Part shown: positions 34,204 to 42,938 of the stretch, in pieces
Layout of the letters: every line of letters starts with the position of its first letter
How positions within the stretch are numbered: the first letter of the stretch is position 1
Source of the DNA: Anaerolineaceae bacterium
GTDB lineage: Bacteria > Chloroflexota > Anaerolineae > Anaerolineales > Anaerolineaceae
DNA length: 64,000 nucleotides
Direction: 5' to 3'
Assembly (NCBI GenBank): GCA_016841365.1
Contig: JAENZI010000001.1
Span: 62,001 to 126,000, forward strand
Notes under the pieces: generated by a model
Seen by the model: only the letters and a program-made list of their open reading frames with translations
Told to the model about the DNA's origin: nothing
The model's database searches: none
Program-made: the position numbers and the translations under genes

Positions 34204-35409
34204 TTACCGCCGTGAAACATCGCGTAAACGGTAAGCAGCGCTCATCTCAAGTTCAGAGATCAGTTTGACCTGGCTTGAAAGACGTTCAAATAGCTGATAG
34301 GTTTCATAAGAATTGAGCGGGAAGTTTGCGTTAATCTTTTTTCCCAGTGCCGATAAGTCGGTGATCATTTTTACATAGCTGTCTGTGTCGTGTTTTTGAT
34401 AAGCCTGGTATTTTTTTGTCAGCAGGTTCTTAACCCGGTCAAATGCAGGGATTTTGGATGGCAGGGCATTTTCTGCCAGGCTTGCCCAGTGGTTGGAGAG
34501 CTGAAGGTATTGCCCTGCAATGGCATTCAGTGCGGGGTTGTTCAACACACCGGCTGCTTCATGTAAGAAGTCCGCATAAATCTTGCGCAGTGCAAACCCA
34601 CCGGTCCCGTTGAGTTTGATTGATTCATAGAGGGTACACAACGTCGGGAACAGACCCTTCTGCTCCTTAAATAATTGTGGCCACCCCAGGCGGTTTTGAC
34701 GGTCAACCAATTGTTGCGCCCAGGTTTCGAGGTTGCTGATACCGATGGTTTTCAGCGGGCGGGTAAGCTGTGTAGCACAATCCTGGATCCCCTGGATGAT
34801 CGCCTCGCGCAGTTCTAACGGCGTGAGGTCATTTGATTCGTGATATACCATCGTTAAGAAGTTATTCTGGCTGAGGTTCTCCCTGGCCGCCGTGAAAGTC
34901 TTTTCTCTAACGATAAACGGTTGTGTGCTCATATCGTCAATGTAAAGGCGCCATAATCGCCCATCACGTGCATAAACCGTCACGGGGTGGTTGATGAAAC
35001 CCTTCATTGATTCTGGTAGATGGTGATAGGGTAAAAACGCTTTATCGACCCAAACAATCGCTAATTTGTCCTGTTTGAGTGTTTCCTGGAGGGCGTTTTG
35101 CGCGGTGTTTGATTCTTCAAATTCATAAAAGTCAACGGAAAGCATCAACCGTTCGGCAATATTTTCTAAAAAAACCTGCGTGTTGTTCCACTGATTGCGA
35201 AAGCCCAAAACGAGCATCGGGTTTGGCAGGTGTTTGAATTGAAATAGGATATATCCTGTGTCAAGACCGCCCCCAATCCCTAACAGCATCGCTTCAGAAT
35301 AGGGCTTTTCGCTTACAGGGTCCAAAACACCTTTTTGCCTTAAGATTCTGGCGAGCGCTGCCGTTGGCGGGTGAATTCCAGCTGGACCTTCTGGGAATTC
35401 GATTTTCAT
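34204..35409 (-). CDS. BtrH N-terminal / DUF4872-type protein
   Basis: A 401-residue protein. The N-terminus (CxHxPT-like HPPTAALARILRQKG, EAMLLGIGGGLDTGYILF) resembles the BtrH N-terminal cysteine-peptidase-like fold, in which a Cys near the N-terminus is replaced here by GIHPP. The second half is mostly helical (VKNLLTKKYQAYQKHDTDSY) as in DUF4872. BtrH moves an acyl group from a carrier protein in butirosin synthesis; orphan homologues like this one have no known role. No carrier protein or antibiotic gene is nearby. Assignment by pattern, moderate. Confidence 0.6.
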   Translation of the reverse strand: MKIEFPEGPAGIHPPTAALARILRQKGVLDPVSEKPYSEAMLLGIGGGLDTGYILFQFKHLPNPMLVLGFRNQWNNTQVFLENIAERLMLSVDFYEFEESNTAQNALQETLKQDKLAIVWVDKAFLPYHHLPESMKGFINHPVTVYARDGRLWRLYIDDMSTQPFIVREKTFTAARENLSQNNFLTMVYHESNDLTPLELREAIIQGIQDCATQLTRPLKTIGISNLETWAQQLVDRQNRLGWPQLFKEQKGLFPTLCTLYESIKLNGTGGFALRKIYADFLHEAAGVLNNPALNAIAGQYLQLSNHWASLAENALPSKIPAFDRVKNLLTKKYQAYQKHDTDSYVKMITDLSALGKKINANFPLNSYETYQLFERLSSQVKLISELEMSAAYRLRDVSRR

Positions 35410-35634
35410 AGTTACCTTTCAGGTTTGAGGTGCAGTCCTGGGCTAAATTGCCCCAATGGTGGTTGAAGGACATCCATCAAAATTTTTATCCTGTTAATAA
35501 TTATACAATATGCCGCAAATGAATCAGGCCTGATTTTTCATGGAATATCTGTTTGGTATTAGGGGATCTCTCGCTGGAGGTCAACAAGATACCTTGAGAT
35601 GGCTGTTTGCTTGCGGCGAGCTGTCCTGTTTTTC

Positions 35635-37119
35635 TCAGGGTTGAATCCAGACTGCATTTAGATTTCGGTAATCACCGAAGAAGTCCGACATTAGCAACTG
35701 GTGATTGACAGCAGTTGCGAGATCGTGATGGTAGAGGTGCCTGGCTGTGCGGTATAAAAATCCCGATGAGTCCGGCAGCCAGAGGATCTCAAGGGGGTCT
35801 CCAGCGAGATTGAGCTCTTGGCGGTTTTTCAGCGCGCCATTCAACAAGGTGGCATCGCCATTTCGGTTTATAAGAACAACCCTCTCTCGGCTTGGGGATT
35901 GGGCAAAGATGAAAATCGGCAGTCCGAATGGCGTTTGTGATAGCTCGGCGACTTCAATCAGGATGCTGTCCTGCTCACAATTTAAAAGGATGCGATGCGC
36001 ATCAACGGAAGCAGTCATTGTGCACCGGCCGTCGATTTGCTGTGAGGAGACGACCTGTCCATTGGGCGTACGCACCATCAGGGTGGTGTTCAAATTCTGT
36101 GGGTCATTGTGCAGTGATAATATGTGCGAACTGAAGGCGTAAACACCTGTAAAATCCCCCGGCACGACAAGGGTGGTTTTTAAATCCTGCCTGGTGATCA
36201 GCGAAAAATCTTGCCCGCCCACGAGTTCCCGCTGGTGAATGACTCCGATGTAGTCGTTGCTGAACCAGAAGATTGAAGGCTTTTGGATTGTGGTGGGCAG
36301 TGGGATGGCGGCGGTCGTCCCGTCATCGAGATTGACCAGATAATAGCGGTCATCCTGCCAAACGCCAGGGTCGAAGACATACCCCTTCTTCAGAAGGATC
36401 GTTCCGCCATCTGGCGCAAGCCAGTAATCCTCAACCAGCCCGGGCAGATTTTCAAGCTGCGTGGTCTGCCCAGACTCGATATCGCCGAGGGATAGGTGGG
36501 TGCTGTCTTCGGTAACCCTGCTCACCAACAGCAGGTGATGGTCGCTGGCATGCCAGCGGATGTTCGTGATTGAGGCATTGAACGCCGACTCAATCGACTG
36601 AAGCAAGCCTTCATCTGAATAATCGTGCATGATCACATCCTGAGCGGTTTGTTGGGCTGCCGCTTCAGGTGAGAATGCGTCAATATCGGGTTGCAGGTCG
36701 TTCAGGGGCTGGGTTTGCCCGGTTTTGAGTGAATAAATGTAAAGTCCACCTGCACTGTCTGAAATCAGCAGCTTTAATCCACCAGGCGAAAGGCTGGAGC
36801 GCAGATTGATTTGCGGATTTCCGTCCGGAAAGATAAGCGGTGTGGTGGTTTTGGATTTGATGTCTATGAAATGATAAGCGTCCACATCGGATTGAAGCAG
36901 CAGCAGAGGACCATCGGATACTGGCAAAGCAGATTGGGTGGGATTGGGCTTGATATCAGCGGTTTTCGTGCTTGCTGGAGTTGCCAGAGTATCGGTGGCG
37001 ATTGGCTGACAGGCAGGGATCAATAACATCAGGACAACTGTGAAAAGGAATATCCTGATGAGGTATCTTCTCGGACGATGTTGAATATGGTAGGTGTCAT
37101 TATTTTTTAGGACAGGCAT
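35635..37119 (-). CDS. Lipoprotein with WD40-like beta-propeller repeats
   Basis: A 494-residue exported lipoprotein: 20 N-terminal residues, a hydrophobic stretch and lipobox LIPAC (Cys about 37), then a Thr/Pro/Ala-rich linker. The body shows repeated propeller-blade patterns with Ser-Pro-x-Gly turns (SLSPGGLKLLISD, WLAPDGGTILLKK, WLPDSSGFLYR) as in TolB/WD40-like proteins. Function unknown; perhaps a surface binding protein. The start overlaps the GNAT gene end by 13 bases, so both share a transcript. Confidence 0.7.
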   Translation of the reverse strand: MPVLKNNDTYHIQHRPRRYLIRIFLFTVVLMLLIPACQPIATDTLATPASTKTADIKPNPTQSALPVSDGPLLLLQSDVDAYHFIDIKSKTTTPLIFPDGNPQINLRSSLSPGGLKLLISDSAGGLYIYSLKTGQTQPLNDLQPDIDAFSPEAAAQQTAQDVIMHDYSDEGLLQSIESAFNASITNIRWHASDHHLLLVSRVTEDSTHLSLGDIESGQTTQLENLPGLVEDYWLAPDGGTILLKKGYVFDPGVWQDDRYYLVNLDDGTTAAIPLPTTIQKPSIFWFSNDYIGVIHQRELVGGQDFSLITRQDLKTTLVVPGDFTGVYAFSSHILSLHNDPQNLNTTLMVRTPNGQVVSSQQIDGRCTMTASVDAHRILLNCEQDSILIEVAELSQTPFGLPIFIFAQSPSRERVVLINRNGDATLLNGALKNRQELNLAGDPLEILWLPDSSGFLYRTARHLYHHDLATAVNHQLLMSDFFGDYRNLNAVWIQP

Positions 37120-37589
37120 TTTTCCAGCCGAATTTCATCTCGCAGAGGGATTTTATGATCCCCGATTTCCGGGATCGAGGGTTTGAGCTTACGGGATTGA
37201 TCAACTTGCCCGGGGTAAAGAGCCGCCAGATGGAACCCCCGCCGTTGATAGAACCCCAGGGCGTGTAAATTGTCGTTGGTGGTGATCACGCTGAGCAGAT
37301 TGCAGTTGTTGGCTTTAGCGAAGGCTTCAAGTTCTGAAATTAAAGCTGTTCCGACACCTACTCCTTCGCGCAAACTGGCAAGTGTGATGATTTCACATTC
37401 GTTTTCTTTTATTTCATAATGAAGAAAACCGGCAAGGTCACTGTTAAGAGTTGCCTTCAGACCTGCCAACTCATCAACCTGATAGGCATCACCGTGAACC
37501 ACGATAAAATCATCCCCCCATAGCTCTCGGATATGAGATAAAATCGCCGTTTGATCTTCTTGAGTGATCTCTTCAATTAATAAGGCCAT
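37107..37589 (-). CDS. GNAT-family N-acetyltransferase
   Basis: A 160-residue acetyltransferase. The acetyl-CoA loop is LREGVGVGTALISELEAFA, followed by NCNLLSVITTNDNLHALGFYQRRGFHLAALYPG, a standard GNAT C-terminus. Acceptor unknown. ATG at 37589 has GGAG about seven bases upstream. Confidence 0.85.
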   Translation of the reverse strand: MALLIEEITQEDQTAILSHIRELWGDDFIVVHGDAYQVDELAGLKATLNSDLAGFLHYEIKENECEIITLASLREGVGVGTALISELEAFAKANNCNLLSVITTNDNLHALGFYQRRGFHLAALYPGQVDQSRKLKPSIPEIGDHKIPLRDEIRLEKCLS

Positions 37590-37787
37590 AACGGTTTCTC
37601 CTGAGATTATTATAACGACTCCTGGGGTAAATTTTGTTATTGAAGGCAGAACGTGCTTTTGGATGGTCTTGATAGTGAATATTGTGTGGCTTTACATCTT
37701 GTGAAATGATACAAACCCTCACGCTGATTTCGTTTTGCGGTATGATTAATTGATAACCAATTATTAACCCCCCGGGCACTTAAATTT

Positions 37788-37816
37788 TTGGGAATCTTAA
37801 CAGCGCGTGGTAGAAT
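37788..37816 (+). promoter_or_regulatory. Promoter of ppdK with extended -10
   Basis: -35 TTGGGA (37788-37793), 17-base spacer ending TGG, -10 TAGAAT (37811-37816). It leaves a leader of about 60 bases before ppdK. Confidence 0.6.
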
Positions 37817-37884
37817 TATTTGCTTGAGAGCAATTACACGCGACCCGCGTTTAATAATCATTAGAAACTTAATTAGGAGGCAGA

Positions 37885-40728
37885 ATGTCAGAAAAAAAAT
37901 GGGTTTACTTATTCAACGAAGTTGATAAGGCCGAGGAATACGCTGGCGATTGGGATAGCGTACGCGGCCTTCTCGGCGGAAAAGGTGCAAACCTGGCAGA
38001 GATGTCACGCATTGGCGTCCCCGTCCCCCCTGGATTTACAATTACCACTGAAGCTTGTATCGCTTATCAGGATGATCGATCTTTCCCCGAAGGGATGTGG
38101 GATCAGGCTTTAGATGCACTCAAGGCTGTAGAAGCACAAACCGACAAGAAATTTGGCGATCCATCCAATCCGCTGCTGGTGTCATGTCGTTCAGGCGCGA
38201 AAATGTCCATGCCTGGCATGATGGATACCGTTCTCAACCTTGGTTTGAACGATGAAACCGCAGAAGGTATGGTTGAATTGACCGAGAACGAGCGCTTTGT
38301 GTACGACTCCTACCGCCGGCTGATCCAGATGTTTGGTTCCGTTGTATTGGGAATCTCAGACGAGGCTTTTGAAGGTGTGTTGGAAAGTTTTAAAGAGGAA
38401 AAAGGCGCTGAGAATGATACGGATCTCGATGCAGATGACCTGAAAGAACTGACCGGAAAATTCAAGGCTGTTGTCAAGAAAGAAATGGGCTTTGACTTCC
38501 CGCAGGATCCCGTCAAGCAATTGGAATTAGCGACCAAAGCCGTCTTTAATTCATGGAATGCTAAACGCGCCATTGACTACCGCCGCCGTGCCAATATCCC
38601 AGACGATTTGGGAACGGCCGTCAACATCGTCACGATGGTCTTTGGTAACATGGGCTGGGACTCTGGCACAGGCGTTGCCTTCACCCGCAACCCCGCCACC
38701 GGCGAGAAGAAATTGTTTGGTGAATATCTGATGAACGCCCAGGGTGAGGATGTTGTGGCAGGTATCCGCAACACCAAACCGATCAGCGAAATGCAAGAAG
38801 AATCCCCTGAGGTGTTTGAGCAATTTATGGAAATTACCCAGAGGCTCGAAAAGCACTACAAGGACATGCAGGACGTCGAGTTCACCATTGAGAACGGCAG
38901 ACTGTGGATGCTCCAGACCCGCAACGGCAAACGCACAGCCCGTGCATCAATCATCATTGCCTATGATATGGCGAATGAAGGCTTGATTGACAAAGAAACC
39001 GCAATCATGCGCGTTGAGCCCGAACAGGTCAACCAGATGCTGCACCCGCAATTTGATGCAAACACTATTCAGGCAGCCCGCGATGAGAAAAAATTGTTTG
39101 CTACTGGTGTGAACGCCTCCCCGGGTGCTGCTGTCGGCCAGGTTTACTTCGACGCTGACACTGCAGAACGCATGGCTGTTGAAGAAGGCCAGGATGTGAT
39201 CATGGTGCGCCCCTTCACCAAGCCCGATGATGTTCATGGTATGCTGGCTGCCAAAGGTATTCTGACCAGCGAGGGCGGTGCGACCTCCCACGCAGCCGTG
39301 GTTGCCCGTCAATTTGGAGTGCCCTGTATAGTTGGCGCTTCAATGATGGCGATTGACGCTGAAAAACGCCAGATGCGAGCCGGTAACACCATTGTCAAAG
39401 AAGGTGAGTGGATTTCACTGGATGGTGGGACAGGTGAGGCATTTGTCGGTAAGCTGGAACTGACCACACCTGATCTTGAAGAGCAGAAAGAACTGATGAG
39501 CCTGCTCTCATGGGCAGATGATATCGCCCGGCTGCAGGTTTGGGCTAACGCCGACTACCCGGCGGATGCACGACGAGCACGCACCTTTGGTGCCAAGGGC
39601 ATTGGCCTTTGCCGAACAGAGCACATGTTCTTCGAAGAAGAACGGCTGCCTTTTGTGCAGGATATGATCCTGAACGCTGAAGAAGCCCAAAAATTGATCA
39701 ACAACGTTGAACGTCTGGAAAACTTCATCAAAACTGGCAAGATTGACGGTCAGACCATGCGTGAAGAAGCCCAAGCAGAAGTTGAAGCAGACCTTGCTGA
39801 AGCAAAAGCCAAACTTGAGTCCTCAAAGGCTGTTAGAGTTTATAAGAGCACATTAGAAAAGCTGCTTCCCTATCAGCGTGATGATTTCTATGGTTTGTTC
39901 GAGGCGATGGATGGCTACCCTGTGATCATCCGCCTGATCGACCCACCATTGCACGAGTTCTTACCCTCACAGGAAGAGTTACTGGTCGATGTGACCGAGA
40001 TGCGCACCAAGGGCGAGACCGATGGTTTGGAAGAAAAAGAGATGCTGCTGGATGCTGTCAACAAACTGCATGAGAGCAACCCCATGATGGGGCTGCGCGG
40101 CATCCGCCTGGGCATTGTTTACCCCGACATCATGCGCATGCAGGTGCGGGCGATCTTTGAGGCTGCCAGCGATGCTACCAATAATGGTATCAATGCCAAG
40201 CCTGAGATCATGATCCCCCTGACCGGGCATATCAACGAGCTTAAGCACGTTCAACCTGAACTTGAAGCGATTGCCAAAAAGGTGATGGAAGAAAAAGGTG
40301 TCCAATTTGATTATAAATTCGGCACGATGATCGAGATCCCCCGAGCTGCATTGACGGCAGGTGAGATCGCTGAAGTGGCTGAATTCTTCTCATTTGGCAC
40401 AAACGACCTGACCCAGATGGCATTCGGCTACAGCCGGGATGATGCTGAGCGCAACTTCCTGATCAACTACGTTGATGAAGGCATTCTGCCCCAGAACCCG
40501 TTCCAGGTGCTGGATCGCAAAGGCGTCGGCCGCTTGATGGATCTTGCCGTCAGCGAAGGACGCAAAGTGCGCCCCGACCTCGAGGTAGGTATCTGCGGCG
40601 AGCACGGTGGTGAGCCCAGCTCGATTGAGTTCTGCCACCTGGTTGGCAACAACTACGTTAGCTGTTCACCTTTCCGCGTGCCGGTAGCCCGATTGGCTGC
40701 TGCGCAGGCAAAGATCAATAACGACTGA
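37885..40728 (+). CDS. ppdK: Pyruvate, phosphate dikinase
   Basis: A 947-residue enzyme interconverting pyruvate + ATP + Pi with PEP + AMP + PPi. N-terminal ATP-grasp (LLGGKGANLAEMSRIGVPVPPGFTI; KMSMPGMMDTVLNLGLND); central phosphohistidine domain (EGGATSHAAVVARQ, His about 469); C-terminal PEP barrel (GLCRTEHMFFEEERLP; GICGEHGGEPSSIEF). It is longer than the usual 870-890 residues because of a helical, Glu/Lys/Ala-rich insert at about residues 603-653. AGGAGG lies five bases before ATG. A terminator follows, so it is monocistronic. In anaerobes it can run in either direction between glycolysis and gluconeogenesis; it sits next to pyruvate dehydrogenase genes. Confidence 0.97.
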   Translation: MSEKKWVYLFNEVDKAEEYAGDWDSVRGLLGGKGANLAEMSRIGVPVPPGFTITTEACIAYQDDRSFPEGMWDQALDALKAVEAQTDKKFGDPSNPLLVSCRSGAKMSMPGMMDTVLNLGLNDETAEGMVELTENERFVYDSYRRLIQMFGSVVLGISDEAFEGVLESFKEEKGAENDTDLDADDLKELTGKFKAVVKKEMGFDFPQDPVKQLELATKAVFNSWNAKRAIDYRRRANIPDDLGTAVNIVTMVFGNMGWDSGTGVAFTRNPATGEKKLFGEYLMNAQGEDVVAGIRNTKPISEMQEESPEVFEQFMEITQRLEKHYKDMQDVEFTIENGRLWMLQTRNGKRTARASIIIAYDMANEGLIDKETAIMRVEPEQVNQMLHPQFDANTIQAARDEKKLFATGVNASPGAAVGQVYFDADTAERMAVEEGQDVIMVRPFTKPDDVHGMLAAKGILTSEGGATSHAAVVARQFGVPCIVGASMMAIDAEKRQMRAGNTIVKEGEWISLDGGTGEAFVGKLELTTPDLEEQKELMSLLSWADDIARLQVWANADYPADARRARTFGAKGIGLCRTEHMFFEEERLPFVQDMILNAEEAQKLINNVERLENFIKTGKIDGQTMREEAQAEVEADLAEAKAKLESSKAVRVYKSTLEKLLPYQRDDFYGLFEAMDGYPVIIRLIDPPLHEFLPSQEELLVDVTEMRTKGETDGLEEKEMLLDAVNKLHESNPMMGLRGIRLGIVYPDIMRMQVRAIFEAASDATNNGINAKPEIMIPLTGHINELKHVQPELEAIAKKVMEEKGVQFDYKFGTMIEIPRAALTAGEIAEVAEFFSFGTNDLTQMAFGYSRDDAERNFLINYVDEGILPQNPFQVLDRKGVGRLMDLAVSEGRKVRPDLEVGICGEHGGEPSSIEFCHLVGNNYVSCSPFRVPVARLAAAQAKINND

Positions 40729-40748
40729 TCAGATTAGCAAAAATCACA

Positions 40749-40781
40749 GACCCCCAACGAGATTTCGCTGGGGGTTTTTTG
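40749..40781 (+). terminator. Terminator of ppdK
   Basis: ACCCCCA...TGGGGGT-type stem (CCCCCAACGA with CGCTGGGGG) followed by six T, about 20 bases past the stop. Confidence 0.9.
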
Positions 40782-40854
40782 TATCAATACGTCTAATATT
40801 TGCGTCCTAAAAAGTAATTAATGTGGACAATTTCGCATCAGGTTAGGACAATGC

Positions 40855-40863
40855 TGGTATACT
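40855..40863 (+). promoter_or_regulatory. Possible extended -10 promoter of the dehydrogenase operon
   Basis: TGGTATACT, an extended -10 element (TGN plus TATACT), 80 bases before pdhA. No convincing -35 at 16-18 bases. Confidence 0.4.
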
Positions 40864-40942
40864 TTGATTGTATTAAATAAAAATTGTTGGATGATTAAAT
40901 TATTCGTATAAACCCCGTTTTATCCATGGAGGAATTTTGCGT

Positions 40943-41956
40943 ATGGACAAAAATGAACATCTAAAACTTTATCAGGAAATGGTCATTATCCGCCGGCTGG
41001 AAGAAAGTGCCGCTGAACTATATCAGCAAGGCAAGATCGGCGGATTTTTGCACTTATATATCGGGCAGGAAGCGGTCTGCACAGGCATTTCTTCCGTCCG
41101 TCAACCCAAGGACCGCATCATCACAGCCTATCGGGATCACGGCTGGGCGATCAGCGCCGGTATAGAGCCGAAAATTGTGATGGCAGAGCTGCTTGGCAAA
41201 GCCGATGGCTGTTCGAAGGGTAAGGGCGGCTCAATGCATATGGCAGATACCGAGCTTAATTTCTGGGGTGGTCACGCGATTGTGGGCGCACACATTCCGA
41301 TTGCTGCCGGCTTAGCGCTTGGGGATGTGTACCAGGGCAATGAGGATGCCATTACCATCTGCATGTTCGGCGATGGCGCAACCAACATAGGGTTCTTCCA
41401 CGAAGGCTTGAACCTGAGCAAGGTTTGGAATCTGCCGGTCTTGTGGGTCTGTGAAAATAACCAGTACGGCATGGGTACTGCAGTCAAGCGTGCTTCAGCC
41501 GTTTCCGACATCCGACAAAAGGCGGAAGGGTATGGTATGCCCAACGATCAAATTGACGGCATGGACCTGATGAACGTGCGGGAGAAGGTTTCGAAAGTCA
41601 TGGACCAGATCCGGAAAGAGGGCGGCCCTTATTTATTAGAAATTATGACCTACCGCTATCGCGGCCACTCTATGGGCGACCCAGAACGATATCGCGAAAA
41701 GGACGAAGTCAAAAAGTGGGAGGACGAAGATCCGATCGGTGTCTTCCGTAAGTATCTCATCGATGAAAAGATTGCCACGGATGCTGAGCTTGATGAACAG
41801 GATCAGGAAGCGGAAGCAATTGTTGAGGAAGCTGTGAATTTTGCCGAGTCCAGTCCAAACCCGGCACCGGATACGCTGTTTGACAATATCTATGTTGAGC
41901 CCACACCCATCGAATACCGTGGTTATGAAATGGCACAGGAAAGCGAGGAGAACTAA
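40943..41956 (+). CDS. pdhA: Pyruvate (or acetoin) dehydrogenase E1 component, alpha subunit
   Basis: A 337-residue thiamine-diphosphate enzyme subunit. The ThDP motif begins MFGDGATNIGFFHEGLN and ends in WVCENNQYGMGT; GKGGSMHMAD, GGHAIVGAHIPIAAGLALG and the phosphorylation-loop region TYRYRGHSMGDPERYR are present. It works with the beta subunit at 41958. ATG 40943 (MDKNEH) is 10 bases from GGAGG; a TTG two codons earlier is closer but less likely. Acetoin dehydrogenase AcoA is close in sequence and length and cannot be excluded. Confidence 0.9.
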   Translation: MDKNEHLKLYQEMVIIRRLEESAAELYQQGKIGGFLHLYIGQEAVCTGISSVRQPKDRIITAYRDHGWAISAGIEPKIVMAELLGKADGCSKGKGGSMHMADTELNFWGGHAIVGAHIPIAAGLALGDVYQGNEDAITICMFGDGATNIGFFHEGLNLSKVWNLPVLWVCENNQYGMGTAVKRASAVSDIRQKAEGYGMPNDQIDGMDLMNVREKVSKVMDQIRKEGGPYLLEIMTYRYRGHSMGDPERYREKDEVKKWEDEDPIGVFRKYLIDEKIATDAELDEQDQEAEAIVEEAVNFAESSPNPAPDTLFDNIYVEPTPIEYRGYEMAQESEEN

Positions 41957-41957
41957 A

Positions 41958-42938
41958 ATGGCACGGATGACCATGCGAGAAGCAATATCAAGAGCGCTCT
42001 GGGAAGAGATGGAACGCGATGAAACCGTCTTCATCCAGGGTGAAGAGGTTGGCGTGTGGGGCGGTACCTATGCCGTCACAAAAGGTTTTCTGGATCATTT
42101 TGGCGAAAAGCGCGTGCGCGATACACCCATTGCTGAAGCAGCCATCATTGGCAGCGCCATAGGCGCGGCGATGACTGGCCTCCGCCCGGTTGCAGAATTG
42201 ATGACCATCAACTTCGCTTTTGTGGCAATGGATCATATCGTCAACGAGGCTGCCAAATTGCATTATATGTTTGGCGGGCAATTCAAACTGCCGCTTGTGA
42301 TCCGCACCACCAGCGGCGGCGGACGCCAGTTAGCCGCAACCCACTCCCAAACGCCGGATGCCATCTTTGCGCATTTCCCGGGATTGAAAGTTGTCTCACC
42401 AGGCACACCTGCAGACGCCAAAGGGCTGCTGAAGAGTGCCATCCGCAGTGATGACCCGGTGTTGTTCATCGAAAACGCGACGCTGTATCAGACCCGTGGT
42501 GAAGTGCCCGAGGGGGAGGATGTGCTGGAAGAACTGGGTAAATCCAAGGTGCAGCGAGAAGGCGATGATGTGACCATTATCGCTTATTCCAAAATGGTGC
42601 AGGCAGCACTTGAGGCAGCTGACATGCTGGCTGAAGATGGCATCGAGGCAGAAGTGGTAGACTTGCGCTCCTTGCGTCCGCTGGATATGGGGCCGGTGAT
42701 TAAGTCTTTCAAACGCACCAACCGAGCTGTGGTTGCCGAAGAAGGTTGGCGTTCTTACGGGGTAGGCTCTGAAGTTGCTGCCCGGATTTATGAGTTGGCA
42801 TTTGATTATGTGGATGCGCCGGTGAAACGTGTGGCGCAGGCGGAAGTGCCCCTACCATATAATGCTGATCTTGAGCAGATGGCACTACCGCAGACCGAAG
42901 ATATTTATCATGCTGCGAAGGAGGTTGTCTATGGCTGA
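41958..42938 (+). CDS. pdhB: Pyruvate (or acetoin) dehydrogenase E1 component, beta subunit
   Basis: A 326-residue E1 beta subunit. MTMREAISRALWEEMERDE, VFIQGEEVGVWGGTYAVTKG, the conserved RVRDTPIAEAAIIGSAIGAA and C-terminal VVAEEGWRSYGVGSEVAARI identify it. The start, ATG at 41958, is one base past the alpha stop with GAGGAG upstream; the frame continues upstream out of phase with conserved protein. It overlaps the E2 gene by 8 bases. Confidence 0.93.
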   Translation: MARMTMREAISRALWEEMERDETVFIQGEEVGVWGGTYAVTKGFLDHFGEKRVRDTPIAEAAIIGSAIGAAMTGLRPVAELMTINFAFVAMDHIVNEAAKLHYMFGGQFKLPLVIRTTSGGGRQLAATHSQTPDAIFAHFPGLKVVSPGTPADAKGLLKSAIRSDDPVLFIENATLYQTRGEVPEGEDVLEELGKSKVQREGDDVTIIAYSKMVQAALEAADMLAEDGIEAEVVDLRSLRPLDMGPVIKSFKRTNRAVVAEEGWRSYGVGSEVAARIYELAFDYVDAPVKRVAQAEVPLPYNADLEQMALPQTEDIYHAAKEVVYG

